Shown: piece after piece, positions 40,464 through 44,186 of the stretch
Position numbering within the stretch: the stretch's first letter is position 1
Layout of the letters: each line of letters starts with the position of its first letter
Origin: Desulfobacterales bacterium
GTDB lineage: Bacteria; Desulfobacterota; Desulfobacteria; Desulfobacterales; UBA11574
DNA: 44,186 bases
Direction: 5' to 3'
NCBI GenBank assembly: GCA_030145345.1
Contig: JAQYVT010000015.1
Span: forward strand, 1 to 44,186
Notes under the pieces: model-generated
The model's input: the letters and a program-made list of their open reading frames with translations, nothing else
Told to the model about the DNA's origin: nothing
Database searches by the model: none
Position numbers and translations under genes: made by a program

Positions 40464-41693
40464 ATGGCAAAAGGAGAAATGAATCGACAAGATCAACAGC
40501 AGCAGGATTTGGAAATAAAGGAAAGGCTGGGTCACATCAAGAATAAAATCCTGGTGATGAGCGGCAAAGGGGGCGTGGGGAAAAGCAGCGTCGCAGCATA
40601 TCTATCGGTGGCTTTGGCAAAAAAAGGGTATAGAGTGGGTCTCATGGATGTGGATCTTCACGGACCCAGTATCCCGCACATTCTGGGTCTCAAAGGAAAT
40701 ATCGGACCGGGTAGCACGGATGGAAAAGCCCGACCCGTTAAGTACATTCAAAATATGGACGTGATTTCCATTGAACCGCTTTTGGGAGAAAATAAGGATG
40801 CAGCAACGATCTGGAGAGGCCCCCTTAAGATTGGTGTTATCAGACAATTCATTGCAGATGTCGAGTGGTCGGATCTTGACTACATGATCATCGACTCACC
40901 ACCGGGTACCGGCGACGAGCCATTGACCGTAGCACAGACCATACCCGATGCAAAAGCCGTAATAGTGACAACCCCCCAAGAAATTTCACTTGCTGATGTT
41001 AGAAAATCCATCAATTTTTGCCGACAGGTCAAGATGGAAATCTTAGGTCTTGTGGAAAACATGAGCGGACTCGAATGTCCCCATTGTGGAAAAATGATAG
41101 ACATATTCAAGACCCGTGGCGGGATGCTCACCGCCAAAAAGGAGGGGTTGAGACTTTTAGGAACACTCCCTTTTGAACCAGAGGTGGTATCAATGGGTGA
41201 CATGGGAAATATGGGTCTTCTGGACAACGGTAAGATTTTAATCACACAGGAATTCAGTAAAATAGTGGATGGAATTATTAAATTTACAAACATTGAGACA
41301 ACGACGATTCCTGAACCGAAAAAGAAAGTTCCGATTATAAAAAAGCGCTCTGAAGACTCAAAGATACTCGTTGTACCAATATCCGAAGGAAAACTCTCAT
41401 CCCATTTCGGTCACTGTAAACAGCTCGCATTTATTGAGATTCAACACGGAAAAATAGCAAAAACAGAAATGCTTGCCCCACCGGCTCACGAACCGGGAGT
41501 GCTGCCCCGGTGGCTTAATGAGCAGGGAGCTGATATCGTTATCGCGGCTGGAATGGGAGAAAGGGCTCAACAGCTTCTGAAGGAAAACGGGATTGACGTA
41601 ATTATCGGCGCTCCAATGGATTCCCCGGAATCCCTGACAAACCAGTATCTCTCCGGCACATTGGTAACCGGCGCCAATGTCTGTGATCATTAA
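40464..41693 (+). CDS. Mrp/NBP35-type ATPase fused to a NifX-like domain
   Basis: The start is ATG 40464, nine bases after AAGGA (409 residues). Residues 1-270 are a Mrp/ApbC P-loop ATPase: deviant Walker A VMSGKGGVGKSS near residue 35, MDVDLHGPSIPHILG, IIDSPPGTGDEPLT and the cluster-binding CPHCGK (CxxC). From about 295 the chain becomes a second dinitrogenase-cofactor-like domain (ILVVPISEGKLSSHFGHCKQLAFIEI, GADIVIAAGMGERAQQLLKENGIDVI). It should be an Fe-S carrier that delivers clusters, with the fused domain perhaps storing or sensing them. The separate NifX-like protein and IscU-like proteins next door support this reading. Confidence 0.9.
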   Translation: MAKGEMNRQDQQQQDLEIKERLGHIKNKILVMSGKGGVGKSSVAAYLSVALAKKGYRVGLMDVDLHGPSIPHILGLKGNIGPGSTDGKARPVKYIQNMDVISIEPLLGENKDAATIWRGPLKIGVIRQFIADVEWSDLDYMIIDSPPGTGDEPLTVAQTIPDAKAVIVTTPQEISLADVRKSINFCRQVKMEILGLVENMSGLECPHCGKMIDIFKTRGGMLTAKKEGLRLLGTLPFEPEVVSMGDMGNMGLLDNGKILITQEFSKIVDGIIKFTNIETTTIPEPKKKVPIIKKRSEDSKILVVPISEGKLSSHFGHCKQLAFIEIQHGKIAKTEMLAPPAHEPGVLPRWLNEQGADIVIAAGMGERAQQLLKENGIDVIIGAPMDSPESLTNQYLSGTLVTGANVCDH

Positions 41694-41730
41694 ATCAGAT
41701 GTATCGGGTAAAGGAAAAGAGGAAGCGCGA

Positions 41731-42198
41731 ATGAGCAAAGATTTTGATGATTTTGTTGAGAGATTGCAGGATCAAATTTTTAAAGAAACAAGAGCAGTCT
41801 ATGGTGATATCGCGTTTCAAAGGTGGCTGAACCCGTTGTATGCGGGTCGTATAAACAATGCCGATGGATACGGACGTGTAATCGGTTCATGCGGTGATAC
41901 CATGGAGATTTTTTTGAAATTCGAAAACGGGAAAGTTAAAAATGCTTCATTTCAAACCGATGGTTGCGGATCCAGCACGGTGTGCGGGTCATTTGCAGCC
42001 GAGCAGTCTCTTGGAAAAGGCCCTGACAAGATTTTGAATATTACAGGAGAGGGTATCCTGGAAAGATTAGGGGGATTACCTGAAGAAGATGAGCACTGTG
42101 CTTTTTTATCTGCGGATGCCCTTCAAGAGGCCCTAAATGATTATATGGTCAAACAGCAAAAGAAGCTAAAAAAGAGACGCCTTCAGAAAGACTATTAA
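41731..42198 (+). CDS. IscU/NifU-like Fe-S scaffold
   Basis: The start is ATG 41731, after GAGGAAGCGCGA (155 residues); an upstream start would overlap the Mrp gene. The scaffold cysteines are in VIGSCGDTMEIFLK, TDGCGSSTVCGSFAAEQ and EHCAFLSADALQEAL, with Asp after CG. DGCGSSTVC has one more Cys than IscU. The C-terminus is very basic (KQQKKLKKRRLQK). It follows the Mrp-NifX gene by 37 bases and probably hands clusters to it. It is distinct from the partial copy at the right window edge. Confidence 0.87.
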   Translation: MSKDFDDFVERLQDQIFKETRAVYGDIAFQRWLNPLYAGRINNADGYGRVIGSCGDTMEIFLKFENGKVKNASFQTDGCGSSTVCGSFAAEQSLGKGPDKILNITGEGILERLGGLPEEDEHCAFLSADALQEALNDYMVKQQKKLKKRRLQKDY

Positions 42199-42200
42199 TA

Positions 42201-42381
42201 ATGAAAACATATCTTGATTGCCTTCCTTGTTTCCTAAATCAGGCGCTTCGTTCGGCAAGGATAGCCAACAGATGATGAAAAGAAGATAAAAACGATCTTA
42301 GATGAAATAGGAATGATGCTGAGAAACATCCCGCTTGGGAGCACTCCACCGGAAAGAATGTTTTATCTGTTTAATTTGTAG
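42201..42381 (+). pseudogene. DUF89/ARMT1-like protein remnant, frameshifted and truncated
   Basis: The frame starting at ATG 42201 gives MKTYLDCLPCFLNQALRSAR then IANR and TGA. One base over, the sequence continues as TDDEKKIKTILDEIGMMLRN and IPLGSTPPERM before TAG at 42379. Together they match the N-terminal 55 residues of DUF89 phosphatases (MKTYxDCxPCFxxQAL, then ATDDE, then SPPE). A one-base insertion near 42268 (AACAGATGAT) explains the break. The remaining 200-plus residues are absent. The gene is therefore decayed, not a small ORF. Confidence 0.7.
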
Positions 42382-42492
42382 GCAATTTTGTAGGTTCAGA
42401 TGCATATTCATTCGCTCAATTAGGGAAAAAGAGAAAAGGGATGGCTTGAAGTCCTTCAGGGGTACATTTCAGCATTGATAAGGAGGTTGATT

Positions 42493-43848
42493 ATGGAAAA
42501 GGGTGAAAAATTAGTGGTTATCGGCTGTGGAGGGGTGGGCGGACCTGCTGCCATGCTGTCGAAGAAGCTGATGCCGGATGTCGAAGTTACGGTTATCCGG
42601 GATGAAAAAAGGTTTATTGTCAGATGAGCCCTCCCCCATGTCGTGGCCGGTCTGGTCACTGGAGAGTCTATCGTTAATCCGGACCAAAAGCTTCAAGGAG
42701 CCGGTATTAAGGTTATCACCGGCAAGGCAGTAAGCATTGATGTCAACACCAAGAAAGTTTACTTGGATGACGGCACTGAAATTCCTTATGACAAATTGAT
42801 TATGGGGACCGGGGCCAGCCCGATTATACCCCCCATGGAAGGCCATGATCTTAAAGGCGTCTTGACCCTGCGCTCCCTGAGCGATGCTGAAACCATAAAG
42901 CATTTCTTAGAAGACAAAAAGCTCAAGAAGCTGGCCTTTATCGGCGCGGGCTTTATCACCCTGGAAGTCGCCGCTCTTCTCAAAGCCGCTAAACCGGATT
43001 ATTATGATATTCATGTGATCGAACTGTTGAGCCACCCGCTGCCCATGATGATGGACAAAGATTTGGCGGTTTTGTTGCAGGAATATCTGGTGGAAAAGGG
43101 CATGGAAATGAATATGGGCGCAAAAGTAGAAAAAATATTAGGCCAAGATGGCACGGTGACGGGGGTAGAGCTTTCTACAGGAGAAATAATTGCCGCGGAC
43201 ATGGTATTTCTTAACGTCGGCGCCAGGGCGAATACTGAACTCGCAAAAGATATCGGATTAGAGATCGGCAGGTTCGGCATTCGGGTCAATAAATTCTTAG
43301 AGACCTCGAATCCGGACATTCTCGCGGCTGGGGACTGTGTTGAGAAGGAAGATTTCATCACCAAAAAACCGGTTCCCGGCCAACTGCGCGGCCCCGCAGT
43401 GATCCAAGGACGTCTGGCGGCCAAAAGGCTTGCCGGCTACAAGATCGAATTTCCGGGAGTATTGAATGCCTGGGCATGCAAACTTTTTGATAAAGTCCTG
43501 TCGGGCACGGGCTTGACCGAGGAGCAGGCCCTTCAAGCAGACATTGAGACCGTTAGCGCCGTAGTTGACTCCAGGAGTAAGCACGGGATGATCCCAGGCG
43601 TCAAACCCTGGACCATCAAACTGATCTTTGACAAAGACTCCAGAAAGTTGATCGGCGGGCAAATTATCAGTGATGCTGTCTCACCGGCAAAAGAAATAGA
43701 CGCTGTCAGCGCGCTGATTCTCGGCGGTAAAACCATTGAAGATCTCACCACATTCATGACCGCCGGAAATCCGGACAGTTCTTCGGAGCCGAGCATGGAA
43801 CCGATTACGATTGCTGCCGAGCAGGCCTTGCAGAAATTGAGAACGTAA
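42493..43848 (+). CDS. CoA-disulfide/NADH-oxidase-type flavin reductase with UGA at the catalytic Cys (probable selenoprotein)
   Basis: ATG 42493 follows a perfect AAGGAGGTTGATT. The frame is interrupted only by UGA at 42625-42627; with Sec the protein has 451 residues and U45 in RFIVR-U-ALPHVV. FAD motif LVVIGCGGVGGPAA at 8-20, NAD motif FIGAGFITLEVAALL near 156, second FAD motif LAAGDCVE near 279 and a dimerisation domain at the end are all in place. In the single-Cys class (CoA-disulfide reductase, NADH oxidase/peroxidase, NADH-dependent persulfide reductase) the redox Cys is at residue 42-43, exactly where U45 falls. A call starting at 42643 would lose the flavin site. There is no rhodanese domain. 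The substrate may be a thiol disulfide, persulfide or peroxide. Confidence 0.87.
42643..42659 (+). promoter_or_regulatory. Candidate bacterial SECIS hairpin for the UGA at 42625
   Basis: GTGGCC-GGTCT-GGTCAC is a 6-bp stem (one G-U pair) with loop GGUCU, the same loop as in E. coli fdhF. The loop starts 21 nt after the UGA, almost the spacing of the other two candidates in this window. Confidence 0.7.
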
Positions 43849-43884
43849 AGGCGAAGATTTGCCGGGTAATATTTTTAATGCGCA

Positions 43885-44186
43885 ATGAATAAAAATACAG
43901 ATAAAAAAGAATTAAACTTTTGGAAGGACCATTCCCTGCGTTATCTTGAAATGGCTCTGGGTACGGATAAGCGGGAACGTGTGACAAATCCTGACGGATA
44001 TGGCAAAAGAACCGGCGAATGCGGTGATACCGTTGAGATGTTTTTAACGGTTCGCAACAACCGTATCCAGACGATTTCATTTGATACCGATGGCTGTATA
44101 AACACCAATGCCTGTGCAAATACGTTGGTTTTTCTGACACAAGGAAAAACTATCCCACAGGCTTGGAAAATTACTCCGGAAAAGGT
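43885..44186 (+). CDS. IscU/NifU-like Fe-S scaffold, 3' end outside window
   Basis: From ATG 43885 the frame is open to the window edge (100 codons and 2 bases). It contains YLEMALGTDKRERVTNPDGY, RTGECGDTVEMFLTVRN and TDGCINTNACANTLVFLTQG, the first two scaffold cysteine motifs of IscU with the CGD Asp. The third Cys is beyond the window. It resembles 41731-42198 more than 36695-37240 (same NPxxxGRxxxxDGYG-like lead). It follows the UGA-containing reductase by 36 bases and is likely co-transcribed. No clear Shine-Dalgarno is visible, so the start is moderately certain. Confidence 0.8.
   Translation, partial: MNKNTDKKELNFWKDHSLRYLEMALGTDKRERVTNPDGYGKRTGECGDTVEMFLTVRNNRIQTISFDTDGCINTNACANTLVFLTQGKTIPQAWKITPEK

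Overview
The window looks like a chromosomal segment of an anaerobic member of the Desulfobacterota, most likely a sulfate reducer of the Desulfobacterales type. The evidence is several Hdr/Qmo-like electron-transfer genes, corrinoid methyltransferases, a MetFV-Hdr-MvhD set, a sigma-54 activator with a matching -24/-12 site, and three genes that only read correctly if an in-frame UGA is selenocysteine. No rRNA, tRNA or CRISPR array was recognised. Most genes up to 34.3 kb lie on the minus strand and most after that on the plus strand.

Region 1 (1-16.3 kb) is a quaternary-amine uptake and demethylation locus. It holds four MttB-superfamily methyltransferases (one cut by the window edge), none with an in-frame amber codon, two corrinoid proteins, two MtrH/AcsE-like methyltransferases that would pass the methyl group to tetrahydrofolate, and a protein resembling the MetH activation domain that may re-reduce the corrinoid. 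Embedded among them are an asparagine-synthetase-like protein lacking the Cys2 glutaminase nucleophile and a SAM-dependent methyltransferase. Next to these lie a MarR-type regulator and a divergent Opu-type betaine/choline ABC transporter (ATPase, then a fused permease and binding protein).

Region 2 (16.4-20.6 kb) encodes a cytoplasmic Hdr/Qmo-like module: HdrA, a ferredoxin-MvhD fusion, and an HdrC-HdrB fusion read through a UGA. Region 3 (20.9-26.5 kb) is signalling: two PAS histidine kinases, two ACT-like proteins, a response regulator, and a 238-bp MITE-like element with an 8-bp target duplication.

Region 4 (26.5-34.3 kb) is a minus-strand operon: TusA-like protein, second UGA-containing HdrC-HdrB fusion, MetF paralogue, 1012-residue double HdrA, MvhD, MetV, MetF. 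It resembles the electron-bifurcating MetFV-HdrABC-MvhD methylene-THF reductase and would oxidise the methyl-THF made in region 1. A near-consensus sigma-54 promoter precedes it, and a PAS-AAA-HTH activator is encoded divergently.

Region 5 (35.9-44.2 kb) holds a HAD protein, three IscU/NifU-like scaffolds (the last cut by the edge), a receiver-domain protein, a DUF5320/FmdB/NifX-like/Mrp cluster behind a promoter flanked by two inverted copies of one motif, a frameshifted DUF89 remnant, and a flavin disulfide reductase whose catalytic Cys position is UGA. The most notable result is the three independent selenocysteine candidates. Each has a hairpin 21-22 nt after the UGA, and they sit in genes that can be tied to methyl oxidation or sulfur/redox chemistry.
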